Origin: Lotus japonicus
Taxonomy: Eukaryota > Streptophyta > Magnoliopsida > Fabales > Fabaceae
Assembly: GCF_012489685.1 (NCBI RefSeq)
Contig: NC_080043.1
Coordinates: 43,167,127 to 43,231,126 of the forward strand
Direction of reading: 5' to 3'
Length of the DNA stretch: 64,000 nucleotides
Positions 1 through 12,287 of this stretch are shown here, piece after piece. Under the pieces are notes generated by a model. It was not told where the DNA came from, ran no database searches, and saw only the letters and a program-made list of their open reading frames with translations. Position 1 is the stretch's first letter. Each line of letters opens with the position of its first letter. Position numbers and translations under genes: made by a program.

Positions 1-556
1 TTTTTTATGATAACATGGTATAGTTATTTGAGAAATGCTATCAATATTCGCTTTAACACTTTTTAATACTTCACTTTTTACTCATTGAACTGCATTTGGG
101 ATCTCCTAAATTATATGGAGTCCCACTCCTAAATTGGTGGAATCAATCCACATAACTTTTAATTAATAAAAATATATTGAAAAGAGAGTGTTAAAGTGAA
201 GGTTGGTACCACATCACATATTCATGTAGCACTGACATTTTTTAACTTAACTGGTATTTCAAGTCAATGAGGTTGCAGCGATTGTAGCCGTGTAGTTATT
301 TAATAAACAAATTATTTTTCCAAAAAATATCAATGTTGATTTAATATAAAGCATGGTCAATCAAATAATAATGAACAAAATATTGGTTATTAGATGATTT
401 TTACTCTGATCATTTTGCCAATGTCACTTGCATAACTCATAAGCCCCGCCTATCAAGTGTTACATTACATGATAAAAACTTTTAAAGCAAACCTTCACAC
501 CAACTTTAAGCAAATTCTTACTAATCGAAGCTATGCAGACTAATTTTAGTAAGCTC
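1..556. other. AT-rich flank, no gene seen
   Basis: Low-complexity AT-rich sequence downstream of the minus-strand RING-H2 gene. It probably contains that gene's 3' untranslated region next to 557, but I see no ORF, RNA gene or recognisable repeat terminus. Confidence 0.5.
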
Positions 557-2489
557 TTATGTGTAATTTATACTCCCCAAGTGAAAAGCCACTTCCATGG
601 CCCTCAGAATTGACAAAAGCTCTCCACCAATCAGGTCACCAGGTTCCAAATTGGAAACAATATCATTATTCCTGCTGAAAGATGATGAAGTGTTGTTGTT
701 CACCCTCTCCCAAATCACAAACCTACAAACTGGACACTAGCCTTTGCTTGTTAGCCAAGGCACTATGCAATCCTCATGAAACATGTGGTTGCATGGAGTG
801 AGCATCACTTCTTCTTTGGGATCACATCTCTTGCCATCTTCATCCTTTTCTTTCACTCTCTTTTTCAAAGCATTGGAATTATCTCTATAGTATAAGCTCA
901 CTCTCCTAGCTAAACTCTTTGGGGTGGGGTTGTTATTGTAGATCACTTTCTTAAGCTTGCTCAAAGCTGTTGATTTGGTGTTTTCTTCCACTCGGGGAGC
1001 TTGTGTGCTTGTTTGGACTGTGGATCTTGAATGTGGCTGCTGGAAAATCTGTCTCAGCCTGGGGTTGAAGCCTCTTCCTATGTCCCCATTGGGAACATTA
1101 GTTTGTTGTCTGCTGTGTGGCTGTGCTGGAAAACTGAAAATTGCTTAAAAATTGGTAAGTCAATAAGGCTTCACTCACCCCAGCCCTAAAAATCACAAGC
1201 TCATGCAACTAAATAACACATTCCATTAGCTAGTCCTATTGCAGCAGAAGAAAAATAATACATCAATTGGGTTGATTTATAGTGTGTTTGAGTAAACATC
1301 TTAATTAAGCCCTTATAACAATAAATGCTCATCTTATCGCATTAGTGCTTAATTGCTTATTTATAAGCTAGTATGAGCAGTTAATGAAAATAAACTCAAA
1401 ACAGCTTAAAGGTAGATCATAAGTTATTTAGGTAAGTTCTCTCAACCACTTGCATAACTGTTCATGTTATAAGATAAACTCAAATAAGTTCTTCCAAACG
1501 ATACCTTAATGTTAAATTCAAATAACAGTGTTCATTGTCTGCCATTCTAGTACCAAGAATTTTATTACTACCAAAAACTAGGCTCTTGGTGCCTTTTTCC
1601 ATTCCATAGAGTAGCATTTTAGCTGTCAATTCGCTTAGTTAAAACCAAATTTTAAAATCCTGAATTTGTAGGAAATGTACTTTGAACAGGATTTCTAAGT
1701 GTCACATGATCACATCAATTCCAATACCTTTCAATTGTATAAAATTCATAGCAATCCAAACAAGCATCTGAATGCCAATCATCTCAGCATTTGATTTAAT
1801 CAATGAAAATATCTTCTCATACTACTAACCATTTGTAGAGTATTACTGGATAATCCAGAACAAGCATGTCTAAATTAATTTATTCGTCAGTAAAACGTGG
1901 TCTATCATGTAGTACATTCTATAGATGTAATTAGGGAAGTTTAAACAGATAAGCAAATTAGTTTGCAATTTGGCCTTACTTTGGAAAAGTGTGGTGTCTT
2001 GTTGGAGTTCTGACTTCCCACCACTGCAGTGGATCAGATACACCTGAACTCCTCTCATCCTGCTAATATGAACCAAAATTACATAAGAAAAATACTAAAG
2101 AAGTTAGATACGAAACATAAGAAGTGTAAGTTATCTCTCACTACCCCTCATGATATCCGCAAAATAACACAGTTAGCTTTGACACATCAACATTTCTCGC
2201 AATTTTCATTGGTAACACATAACATTGCTGAATTACATACTAGTTGTTAACATCAGTGAGTCATAATTCCACCCTCTTCTTCTACAAACAAAAATTTGTT
2301 TAATTTTTCCTTCTATGTCTTAAAAATCTTGCTATTAAATCAAGAACTACATATACTTACATTAACCCTTGTAGAGTGAGATCTGTAAAACACAGGCACT
2401 TCATTGGATTCACTATTGTTGGTGGTGTGAGCGTCATAGGCTCTAACACCTCTCCTCCAACGCCCTGGCAATGGCGTGAAATTGCTCAT
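557..2489 (-). pseudogene. RING-H2 E3 ubiquitin ligase gene, three exons, inactivated
   Basis: Exons can be joined in phase: exon 1 2489-2361 (43 codons, starts MSNFTPLPGRW, donor GTAAG), exon 2 2023-1980 (44 nt, acceptor CTGCAG, donor GTAAG), exon 3 1133-557. Exon 3 encodes a basic region followed by a RING-H2 second half: CNHMFHEDC, IVPWLTSKG, then CPVCRF. Such proteins pass ubiquitin from an E2 enzyme to a substrate by binding the E2 through two zinc ions. Two defects are visible. A TAG codon at 737-739 sits between the sixth and seventh zinc ligands, where a glutamine is usual, and the frame continues 59 more codons to the natural TAA at 557-559. The first Cys-x2-Cys pair is also missing: only one Cys precedes DPKEEV, as if about eight codons were lost in frame. 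I infer a pseudogene; a sequencing error could explain the stop but not the missing knuckle. A MITE-like segment lies in intron 2. Confidence 0.75.
1265..1500. mobile_element. MITE-like segment in intron 2 of the RING gene
   Basis: The ends are imperfect inverted repeats: GTGTTTGAGTAAAC near 1273 and, on the other strand, CGTTTGGAAGAACTTA near 1500. The interior resembles common dicot MITEs with runs such as CATAAGTTATTTAGG. No clear target duplication was found, so the assignment is weak. Confidence 0.3.
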
Positions 2490-3065
2490 GTTGTAATACT
2501 TGATTTCACCTTCCTCCTCAATTGATCATACAATATTCTTTTCTTACATGGGCTGTAGATATTGTTTTGTTTGTGATTTTGGAAATCCATGGCTCTGTTC
2601 ATTTTGCTGTCAGCAAGAATATATCTTAGTAATGTTGTCACTTCTACTCTTTACTTTTGAGTTCCATTATTTTCTATTCTGATTCTCACTCCATCTTGAA
2701 GATGCTTTTGTTTGTTGCTGCTGCTGATCAATGAAGGAAAAAAGAAAAAGAACCTTGTTCTTAAAGTGTAAGTGGATTCTTTATTTATTCAATTTTTCTT
2801 ATATGTTGCACTTCTACTATGTTCTTATTGATTGGAATGAAAATTATTTCACGTTGCACTCAATTTGTATCCAAACGCACCCCTAATGGGGTAGTCGCCG
2901 CAAAGACAAAAAAAAAATCCTTACTAAAATAGTATTCAAACATGAATTTGCCCTTCACTAAATTTTTTATACTATCTCTTCCAATTAATTGTGGTGGTTT
3001 TTGGGCGAGATAAATTTGTGCCCCCTTAACTAATTTTCCTAGTCATGTCACATATTATTTACTAA
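2490..3065. other. Upstream region of the RING gene, no other gene
   Basis: This stretch should hold the promoter and 5' leader of the minus-strand RING gene. I see short AT-rich sequence and a poly-A run near 2910, but no convincing TATA box at a useful distance and no separate ORF with a known domain. Confidence 0.4.
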
Positions 3066-4739
3066 TCTATATATCTATCTATATCTATCTATATATATAT
3101 ATGTAAAGCTCACTTGAGCTATAAGTATTAAATGCATTGCCCAATTAAGTTAAACAAATTAAATTCTATTTTCTATTCAACTTGCCAATTTTTTTAATTT
3201 TTGACTTTACACATGCCAAAGTAAAGTAACTTTAGAGATTATTTAGCTACCTACATTAAATAATAAAATTATAAACTAAAATTTGAAATTTTTTTACATT
3301 ACTCATTTATTATTTATTTATTTTAGGAAAAAATATCAACAACAAAAAAACTACAATAAAACATGTGAAAGTACTATATATTAAATTGTAAAATAAAAAA
3401 TACGTTAAATGATTAAGACAAAATAGTCTTTAAATAAAATGTGTCGCTATATGAGTATAATATATGTGCATTTGTTGAAAAAATTATTTAAATATAAAAA
3501 GTGGGAGGCAGGATGTCTTATGGGTTATGTGTAGCATAGTGTAATTACCTACATGAGGGGTTGTTCTCATGATTTATTTTTTTCAATAAAGTTTTGTTTC
3601 AAAAAAAATTGATCTATTGTATATTAGTAGAAATGACTTGAGAAAGAATAACAGAGCAAAATAACTATGATCAAATTTGAATAAATTTAAATTTACTAAA
3701 TAATTTTTTACACTAATAAAATCATTTCTTATATAATTTTAAAATTTTAATTACTTCATTAATGATATAAAGTATAAAAAAAATTAAATTCTATTTTCTA
3801 TTCAACTTGCCAATTTTTTTAATTTTTGACTTTACACATGCCAACGTAAAGTAACTTTTAACTAGAGACTATTTAGCTACCTACATTAAATAATAAATAA
3901 AATTATAAACTAAAATTTGAAATTTGTTTACATTACTCATTTATTATTTATTTATTTTAGGAAAAAAAAATCATCAACAACAAAAAAACTACAATAAAAC
4001 ATGTGAAAGTACTATATATTAAATTGTAAAATAAAAAATACGTTAAATGATTAAGACAAAATAGTCTTTAAATAAAATGTGTTGCTATATGAGTAATGTG
4101 CATTTGTTGAAAAATTTATTTAAATATAAAAAGTGGGAGGCAGGATGTCTTATGGGTTATGTGTAGCATAGTGTAATTACCTACATGAGGGGTTGTTCTC
4201 ATGATTTATTTTTTTCAATAAATTAAGTTTTGTTTCAAAAAAAATTGATCTATTGTATATTAGTAGAAATGACTTGAGAAAGAATAACAGAGAAAAATAA
4301 CTATGATCAAATTTGAATAAATTTAAATTTACTAAATAATTTTTACACTAATAAAAAATCATTTCTTATATAATTTTAAAATTTTAAATTACATTATTAA
4401 TGATATAAAGTATAAAAAAATGTCATTATAACTTATTTATGATATTAAAAACTTACTAATTGATTTAAAAATGATTTTAGATATTATTAAAAAAATAAAA
4501 TAGTAAAACTATTTCAGTGCTAATTAACAAATATCAATTATTAAATTTGAGTAATAAAAAACTATTTAGATCTAGAGAACTCTAATTATGTTCAATAAAA
4601 TGTCTCACTTCCATTATTATTTAACTTATTATATTTTATAATTAAAAATATTTTAATATTTATTAAGGCTATAATAAATATATATAATTTTGAAAAATAT
4701 TGTAAATTAATCCGTGCAACGCACAGGTATTATTTCTAG
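3066..4739 (+). mobile_element. Non-autonomous Helitron
   Basis: The 5' end reads TCTATATATCTATCTATATC right after an A (3065), typical of plant Helitrons. The 3' end shows a small hairpin (CCGTGC, loop AAC, GCACAGG) at 4712-4727, then CTAG at 4736-4739 followed by T at 4740. Insertion between A and T without target duplication is the family's hallmark. There is no Rep/helicase coding region in the 1.67 kb, so it would depend on an autonomous Helitron. Most of its length is a two-copy tandem duplication. The 3' end is the stronger evidence; the exact 5' end is less certain because of the surrounding TA repeats. Confidence 0.6.
3157..4420. repeat. Two-copy tandem duplication (about 0.62 kb unit)
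   Basis: The sequence from about 3157 to 3780 is repeated directly from 3781 to about 4420 with a few small indels, for example ACTAGAGACT present only in copy 2 and shorter ATGAGTAATG in copy 2. Both copies share the stretch around GGGAGGCAGGATGTCTTATG and a poly-A-like stretch after CAATAAA. It lies inside the Helitron. Confidence 0.85.
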
Positions 4740-5182
4740 TTTATAATTGTAAAAGGAATACTAGTATCAGATTTTATAAAATACTCTTTTATAAACGCTC
4801 TTTATTAGTGAGTTAAATTCATCCGAGTCGGCCAGTAACAAGAAATATGTTGAAAAGCGTTACAATGTGGGAGGGAGCATGTTTGCTACTATTTGTCTAA
4901 TTGCAATGGGACTTTATTTCCTTTAGCTTTCCTCGAGTAGTTGAATTAAGGAAACACTTCTCCCCTCATTTGTTGAAAGTACTAAATAAGATTATGGTTA
5001 CTTAAAAAATATCTATTTCAGCTTGCTTCATGTATGGGTCATAATAGTCATGCAGAATGAGAATTCAGATTCTCTGTTGTCTCTGAAGCTAATAGATTCA
5101 ACCACACTTCAAGTTTTACAATAAGATGAGCATCTGTATCTACATGAATCCCATTTAAAAAACAATAAACAAAAAAAAAGAT
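4740..5182. other. Spacer between Helitron and F-box copy A
   Basis: No ORF. Sequence around 4905-4990 (GCAATGGGACTTTATTTCC and on) is similar to 38245-38330 next to F-box copy B, showing that the duplicated segment extends beyond the coding region. Confidence 0.5.
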
Positions 5183-6808
5183 TTACTTAAATGTAATGAC
5201 ACAGCTTCCCTTGCCTACAAGTCGCAATTCGTCGCAGATTTCAGCCTGCTTCTCCAAATCTGCTACTAAACTAATCTGAACAGAATAACTGGATCTCCCC
5301 TAAAACTGTGGCATTTTTCAGCACAAACTTCAGCAACTCCATTTCAGCTACACCTCCATCAAAATCTGAAATGCAAAATAACTTGAGACAAGATTTGAAA
5401 CAGCAAGGCACTGAATTCAATATCCAACCTTTGCCATTCATGCAGACATCTGGGTGAAACCCCTAAATAAGAATCAATAAACAGGTCAATGGACCAAAAA
5501 TAATACTACTTTGGCTGCAGAAGGAAAAAGCATTGAAGCAGAAGGTACGGTGTACCGTAGGAATATAAAGTGTTTCCAGTTTAGGCATCTTTTGGAGAAT
5601 GTCCATCAAGGCTTCATGAGTGGACTCAGTAGCTCCCAAATCGACATCAAGATATGTCAAATTGTTGAACATAGGAAGGAGATGGAGTGTAGTTTTTGCA
5701 TAGGAAAGACACTAGTAAAAGAAATAAAAGTAAATTCACTGTGATACAGATGAAATATAAAATGAATATTAGTAACAGATAATTAAAGGCAAGCACTTCA
5801 ACTGCTATTACAACGCAGCATTTGAAAAAATGAAGATGAACATGATTATCCAACACATACCTCAACTGTATCATTTGATAGTCTGAGAGTCTTCATGTTA
5901 CCAAATCCTCTCAATAGATTAATTGTACAGGGACCAGCAATTTGTTGCAAAAACGGATCAAAACTCACAAAATCAACATGCGCATCAACTAGGGAGTCCA
6001 GGTTCACTAGGACAAACTGTACTGTTAGATAGCTTGTGATACTGAAAGTTACAAGATTCACAGCATCAATCTTGATTGTACAAGTGAGCATAGCATCCGG
6101 ACCAAAAAGGTCATAATAGACAGTTAATGTCTTCAATGAGGACATTGTTACGCCAACACGTCTGACATTCTTCCAATCAATATTTTACAAGGTCATATGT
6201 TGGAGCACAGGACACCCTGAGAAAAGTTGTTGAACTGACCTTGCACTTGAAAAGATAATACATGAAAGCTTTAATGTCTTCAAGCTAGGGAAATGAATGC
6301 CACTAGGAATACTTAGAACGCAGCCCACTTCTAAACACAGATAATTCAACGATTCATAAGCTGACAAACCATAAGGCAACCGAAACGGAGCCCCTAGAAC
6401 TAGGGAAAACTTAAGATCCTCAACTTTGAGAAACCCTGCAACATATAAAACAGTAATAACTCTGTCTACATCAACAATAACTCCATGTAACGCGATATGG
6501 AGGCGTTTTATACAATAAAATGTACAACAAGAATGGAGAATCAGTCTGTCCACTAGATCAAAAAAGCAATTTGCGGATTCCTGAATCTGGTTTTCCTCCT
6601 TGCTTGTCTTTGAAAGATCGTTTTTAAAGTTAAAGACAGATAAGTCAGTCCACGAGTACTTCCACCTTTTTGCTAAAATGGAAGTTCAGACTGCATCTTT
6701 GGTAGGGAGTAAAGAAAGAATATAAAGAAGAAGGCAATCAGGTAAGTTGCTGATTATATCTTTCATGTCACTATCATCCACATTATCCTTTGTAGCGTAT
6801 GAAATCAT
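5183..6808 (-). pseudogene. F-box/LRR/FBD gene, copy A, decayed
   Basis: Read on the minus strand, the first exon starts at 6808 (MISYATKDN) and encodes an F-box (ISNLPDCLLLYILSLLPTKDA), then leucine-rich segments such as HFPSLKTLKLSC and MKTLRLSNDTVE, with a donor after GTTGAG near 5870. A second exon holds NNLTYLDVDLG and a third (acceptor TTATTTAG near 5462) holds the FBD domain (WILNSVPCCFKSCLKLFCIS). F-box proteins recruit substrates to SCF ubiquitin ligases through SKP1; FBD members are numerous in plants. Three lesions are visible: TGA just after PTKDAV near 6690, TAA after QHMTL near 6185, and a frameshift near 5260 in the FBD. Copy B at 40209-41802 keeps the reading frame at these places, so they are real or copy-specific changes. 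Confidence 0.75.
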
Positions 6809-8019
6809 GTGTTGTATGTAGTGCCTACCAAAAACAAAAACACAAAGAAATATTACTGTCAAGCAGACAAGTCACAACTCACAAGTCAAGCATGTAGCTT
6901 CCATTAGACAAGCAAAATCCTGGCTTTTTTACTGATGGTGTACACAATATAATGTGTGTATGGATCAGCAGAATAGAATATGAACAGAATTGACTATACT
7001 AAAATTGCGTACAATAAACGTGAGTTAAAATGATGTGATTTATGTTTGGATACCTTTATGAAAAAAGTGGGTTCGTATGGTAATGTTATGAAATTCAGTT
7101 TTAAAAATATAAGAATTGACTATGTTTGACATAGAAGCAGCTATTTTTTGGGGTAAGTGGAATTGATTCTGCTTTACTGGTGCACTCAAACATCATTCCA
7201 ACGGGTTAGAATTGATTTTGAGCAAGTAGAATTCATTGTGGTTTGTAAACATGCTCATAATATATTTCAAAGAGGAGCATATGTGACACAAGCTTTTGAA
7301 CACACTGTCCTACACACTTTCAATGATTGGTTTATGTTTTAAAAATTCGACGCATTTGCCTCACTTCTTAAAAAATGTGTCTACTTTTTAGAAAACAACC
7401 AAACACATGAATGTGTCGAAAAGTGTGTTCAAAAGAAAGCATTTTCTCTATTTCAAATGGTGTACATGACGAACCCCAGTTCCAATGATCATTCATTCAA
7501 CTAAATAACCTACTCCTAAACTCACTAGTATTGTAACCCTACAAGGTGAGTTGAGGAAGTAAATGACACAAGTAAAAAACCCAGTTCCAATGGTCATTCA
7601 TTACACTAAACTACAACATAACCCATTTTGTTAGAAATGTTTTTTGTTGAACTAAAACTCACTAAAAAAATTTGGTAATATTCGAATGCATGAAGATTAA
7701 TAAAACACGCACGCAACTGAAGCAAACACAGCTCATTACAAAAGAGAACATCATGAAATTATGGAAGTTATGTGATTAAATCAGAGAGCAAGGAAATAAT
7801 TCGTACCCGAAGAAGAAGCGGCGAGGGTATCAAAACAGTGAAAGAGAAGCAACAAAAAAGGTAATGCAGGAGGGAAATAGAATTACAACGTTAGAAGGAA
7901 CTCAAGGAAGGGACTAATATTGTTTTTTTTTGAAAATGACTAATATTTCTTAGGACCAAAAACATTTGTGTAATTAATAAAAGTAAATTAAATTAAATCA
8001 AAGAAATTAAACAATCTCG
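6809..8019. other. 5' flank of F-box copy A
   Basis: Contains a probable 5' leader intron and a leader exon near 7800-7910, since the CGTACCCGAAGAAG region matches the position of CATACCTGAAGGAGC upstream of copy B. The 7157-7342 ORF has no recognisable domain and lies in non-coding-looking sequence. Confidence 0.4.
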
Positions 8020-8482
8020 GGGTCCGTTTAGTATGTTGTATAGTATAATGTCTGATAGTATAAGGCATGATTGTATTAGGCCTGGTAAAATAAGGTCTGA
8101 TAAAATATATACACATCATTTGGTCATACACTGTATAATTTATCATATTGTTTAAGTTAATATAATCATATGTTTTGTGAAATATTAAATAACGATAGAT
8201 AGTATCAAAATGAGGATGATGCTAATGGGTGGTGAAGATAGTGGTGATGAGTGGTGGTGGCAGCAGCGGTGACGACAACAATGGTAGCGGTGATGGAGGG
8301 TGGGGGTTGTGGTGGTGGTAGGTAGTGGTGGTGGTGGGTGGTGGCGGTAGTAGTGGTGGCAGCAGCGATGGTGGCAGTGTTGGAGGGTGGTGGTGGTGGA
8401 GATGGCGACGGTGGTGGAGGGTGGTGGCAGCGGTGGTAGTTTTAGTGGCGATAACGATGATGGTATCAACTATAGTGGCAGT
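8020..8482. mobile_element. Left part of an interrupted TIR element
   Basis: Begins GGGTCCGTTTAGTATGTTG, the style of hAT or PIF-related plant MITEs, and contains a TGG-rich core. A partly matching inverted end (on the other strand GGACTCGTTTGTTACACC) lies at about 18450-18467. I infer one element split by later insertions, but no target duplication was verified. Confidence 0.35.
8218..8475. repeat. Imperfect TGG/GGTGGC trinucleotide repeat
   Basis: A 250-bp run dominated by TGG, GGT and GGC triplets. ORFs read through it are low-complexity (His, Pro and Thr on the minus strand) and are not genes. Confidence 0.9.
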
Positions 8483-10945
8483 TGTAACACCCCAATTCTA
8501 AACGGCATATGTATTGCAAATATCAGAGTGATAAAAATTTTAACACTCATGAGGCATTACATAATCACTTAAAACATTAACATAATGCTCTTGTAACAGA
8601 TACATAGCACATAAACTTTGAGATGAACTCATAAATAAACTTAAATGCTCTTGTGACAGTTAATTAGTCTTTGAACTAGTTCACTTTGACAAATAGTTAT
8701 GCAGCGAATCCCATGTCTTTAAAACTTAAAGAAAACATAGTATCTTGCCCACAACTTAAAACAGAAACAACTTCTCAAATAACAACTTAATTCAAATTAT
8801 AACAGAAGGAAAACAAGCGTCCATTTCCCCCCCGAGTGCTACGTATCAGAGCAAGGACTCCAACTCGAAATAAAGGCTATAGACTACTCCTCCTGATTAC
8901 CTGCACGTTACCAACAAGGGTAACATTCAAACAGAAGGGGTGAGATATCGAGTATCATAAATATAAGAATGGCAATAAATATGCTAGATTAATGCCACAC
9001 CACTTCTTTTTATATTCATATAGCTCAGTTACTAAAACAGTCACAAATAACGTCATCGACTCGGATACAATTCGAACACAACAATGACTATGCATATGTA
9101 TGTGGTACCAACAGGGCTTCAGCCCTCATCACTAATTGCCAATTATTGGAGGCACAAGGCATAAGCCTTCATCACAAATCGCCAATACAGGCCATCACAG
9201 AGTATGCAGATGCTATGCGACTCAAAAGGACGAATACATCTCATAATCATCACTTCAACATGAGGCATTGCGCCTATATCACTACATCACTAACATCGCT
9301 TAAAACAACACAATTCAGCACACATGCATTTTTATCAACTATTCAATTACCCAGACATCTTAGGCAATTTTGGCACCAAATCAATGAAACAACTCACTTA
9401 AGCATGCAATCATGGAAGAAGCTATCACATATGGTAAATAAATTATGGATTTCATGCTAAAGGTGTTCAGCCACATGCATCATCCTCATAGCTAATACAT
9501 GGCACATAAATACATTAACTTTCATACAACATGTAAGCTAAATCTAATTATATTTCCAAAACAATCAGAATTTCCGTAATCTGGAAAAACAGCAGGAACA
9601 CCAGCCACTAAAAGCGGTCTCCTGAATTCGTTACTGAACCAAAAATCATGTATTTTATATGCCTAGAAAGCTAACTTAAAGTCCTACAATTTCTTAGTTG
9701 ATCACATCTTCATTTGAGCACTCTAACTGGGCGAAAACAGGTCTCGAAGTGTACTGTCCAGCCCAGGAAATTTTGGACAGCAGCACAGCATCATCAAATC
9801 CGTGCATAAATCATATAGCAGTTCAGGAATTACGCTCACAGCAAAAACATATTTCAGTAGAGATAACCTACAGGATTCGTTACTTGTTCAAAAATTACAA
9901 ATGACCTCAATTTGAAAAGCTAACAGAAAACTCTACCACTTTCTTGTTCATCAAAGAATTTTCTGGGCACATTAACAAGGTGAAAAATCACGTTGAAGTT
10001 CACTGACAGAGATAGCAGATACAGAGCGCAGAAAAACATGGTTTACTAAACTGAACTTACAGACCTCGTCTCTCAAACAAAAATTATGTACCATATCATT
10101 CCAGAAAGCTCTTTCAAAGGGCTACACTTTCTCAGTTCAACGCAACATTATTCGAGCACTCTAAACAGGCTCTAAAAGGCTTCGAAAGTCACGGTCCATA
10201 CCAGGAAAATGACCAGTCCGTTTTATGTTCCAAAATAAGTGATTAAAGTTGTTTCTCATCAAACAAGACACAAAACCTAACAAGCATGCTACCTAACAGT
10301 CCTTATGTGCGTGATCATAAAGAAAATCAAAAAGGAACCTCAACCCAAAACTCCTAGCATACTAAGGTTCTGCCCTCACCCCGTTCAATCACACAAAAGA
10401 AAATCCCAAAATCAATGGATTTCAAATCAGATTTCCAGAACATCATTAACAGAAACAATTCTACATCTTCAAATCCCTAATATCATTCACCATAATTCCA
10501 TTAGAAACTCAAAATCCCACCCTTACCTTTGGATTGAGTGCAGCTCCCCGTTCCCGATCGAATTCTCCGAAGCCGATCCCCTCTCCCTCTCTTCCTGCTA
10601 TTTCACGCACAACCTTCTTCTTCTTTTTTTCTCCTTCTTTCACGCGTCCTCTTCTTTCTTATCTTTTTTTTCTTTAGCTGCTTCCCCATCCTTATTAAAC
10701 CATCTAAACCTAATTCCTCAAGGGCTAAACTAAAAATCCTAAAATCTCTCCTAGTCCTTGTCTCTATTTTTAATCGTAACTTTCACCCCCTAGCTCTCTT
10801 CCATTTCATAAAACACACCCAACATCACAAAAAAAATATTTTATTTCATTAAAGTATTATTATATCACCTATTAAACCACCATACAATAGAATCTTAATT
10901 AAATTAAAATACCAACCTTATTTTAATTAAAAACAGGGTGTTACA
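8483..10945 (-). repeat. LTR of gag-only Gypsy element (copy 1, 3' LTR in minus orientation)
   Basis: 2463 bp bounded by TGTAACACCCC at the plus-strand start and GGGTGTTACA at its end, giving the TG...CA ends expected for an LTR. A near-identical copy lies at 12288-14751. I count about eight differences by eye (for example 8716, 9234, 9509), or roughly 0.3 percent. It is followed on its internal side by a polypurine tract (minus strand AAGTGGGGGAGAG). Confidence 0.9.
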
Positions 10946-10962
10946 ACTCTCCCCCACTTAAG
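10946..10962 (-). promoter_or_regulatory. Polypurine tract
   Basis: On the minus strand CTTAAGTGGGGGAGAGT lies directly before the 3' LTR, the position where plus-strand DNA synthesis is primed. An identical tract lies at 14752-14768. Confidence 0.8.
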
Positions 10963-11014
10963 AATTTTCGCCCTCGAAAATTTCCTTAAACGAACAATTC
11001 GGGGTAGGACTCCC

Positions 11015-12142
11015 TCATCTGACTCTCAAGCTCCAATGAAATAAAGAATGCATCACACCCATAATAATAATGGCAATCAAAGATGTACATTTAATAAAGC
11101 ACGTACTTCGAATTAGTCTATCCTCAGCAGTAGTCTCAGCACCAGATAAAGCAAACACCTTCCCCCTTGCAGGATCCTTCTTGGGTTTGTCACAATTAGT
11201 ACTGATGTGACCTTGCTCTCCACATCTGTAGCATGCCACAGTTTTACCTTCTAGGCACTCAAAGGATTTGTGGCCCAGCTTGCCACACTTAAATCATGTT
11301 GCTTCTGAATTGGGACATTCAGGAGAACGATGTCCTTCAACACCACACTTGTAGCACCTAACCGGATTAGGAGCTCCTCCCCCACTCGGCTTCTTGTCAT
11401 GACCAGCTTCTTGTTTACCCTTATCAGCAGGATTCCCATACGGTTTCCCTTTGAATTGCCCCTTTTCTTTCTTCTCTTTCAAAGACTTCTAGTGAGCAGC
11501 ACTTTCCCTGCTATCCTCATCATATATCCTACTCTTGTTAACCAGGTCAGAAAATCGGATAATCTGTTGATATCCCACAACCTTCTTGATCTCAGGTCTC
11601 AAACCATTCACAAACTTGTTACACTTAGATCTCTCAGCTTCGGCAGTATTGTAGTGGGGACAAAACTTAATCAATTCCTCAAACTTTGTAGCATACTCCG
11701 CCACGGTTCCATTACCCTGCTTCAGTTCAAGAAACTCAATTTCCTTCTTTCCACACACATCTTCTGGATAGTACTTCTCCAGAAATGCACCCTTGAAAAG
11801 ATCCCAAGTAATCTCCATCCCATCACCTTCAAACCTCTGAACAGTGTTGTCCCACCAATCTTCAGCTTCTTTCTCAAGCATATGGGTGCCAAACTGCACC
11901 TTCTGCGTGTCAGTACAATTCATGACTCGAAAGATCTTCTCAATTGCTTTCAGCCATGCCTGTGCTTTGTCAGGGTCGTATGCTCCTTCAAAGGTTGGCG
12001 GATTGTTCCTCTGAAACTTTCCCAAAGCACAAAATTCATCCTGATTATGGTTCCCAAGGTTCGCTTGCTGACCTTGCCCAATGGCGCTAGCCATCATTGC
12101 CAATGCCTCAGCGATAGCTTCATCATTCCTTCCGGCAACCAT
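11015..12142 (-). pseudogene. Ty3/Gypsy gag with zinc knuckles, pol deleted
   Basis: Starts at 12142 (MVAGRNDEAIAEALAMMAS). Residues about 45-200 form a retrotransposon gag domain (FEGAYDPDKAQAWLKAIEKI; AEDWWDNTVQRFEG; LKQGNGTVAEYATKFEELIK), which packages the element RNA. Three CCHC knuckles follow: CYKCGVEGHRSPEC, an altered FKCGKLGHKSFEC and CYRCGEQGHISTNC. The protein then runs into a degraded protease start (LIAIIIMGV) and ends; reverse transcriptase, RNase H and integrase are absent. Two in-frame stops interrupt it: TAG at 11489-11491 and TGA at 11294-11296, where the second knuckle should have its first Cys. Both stops recur in the second copy. Clade looks chromovirus/Tekay-like from gag and leader style, but without pol this is uncertain. 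Confidence 0.85.
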
Positions 12143-12271
12143 TTTCCTGAATCTCCAAACAACCAACAACTCTTATCAAACAACAGCTCGATAATGCTAC
12201 TTACACATATCGAGTATCAGTAAGTATTAGAATATATATTATACTAAAAACTTGGTCACTGACCAACCATT

Positions 12272-12283
12272 GCTCTGATACCA
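12272..12283 (-). promoter_or_regulatory. Primer binding site (tRNA-Met)
   Basis: Minus strand TGGTATCAGAGC, four bases from the LTR end, complementary to the 3' end of initiator tRNA-Met. It fixes the element's orientation and marks 12288-14751 as its 5' LTR. Confidence 0.9.
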
Positions 12284-12287
12284 CTAA

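Noticed and set aside
8185..8469. His/Pro/Thr-rich minus-strand ORF
   Set aside because: Product of the TGG trinucleotide repeat.
11330..12223. 297-codon plus-strand ORF (and the related 230-codon ORF at 15136-15828)
   Set aside because: It is the opposite strand of the gag coding sequence and has no domain of its own.
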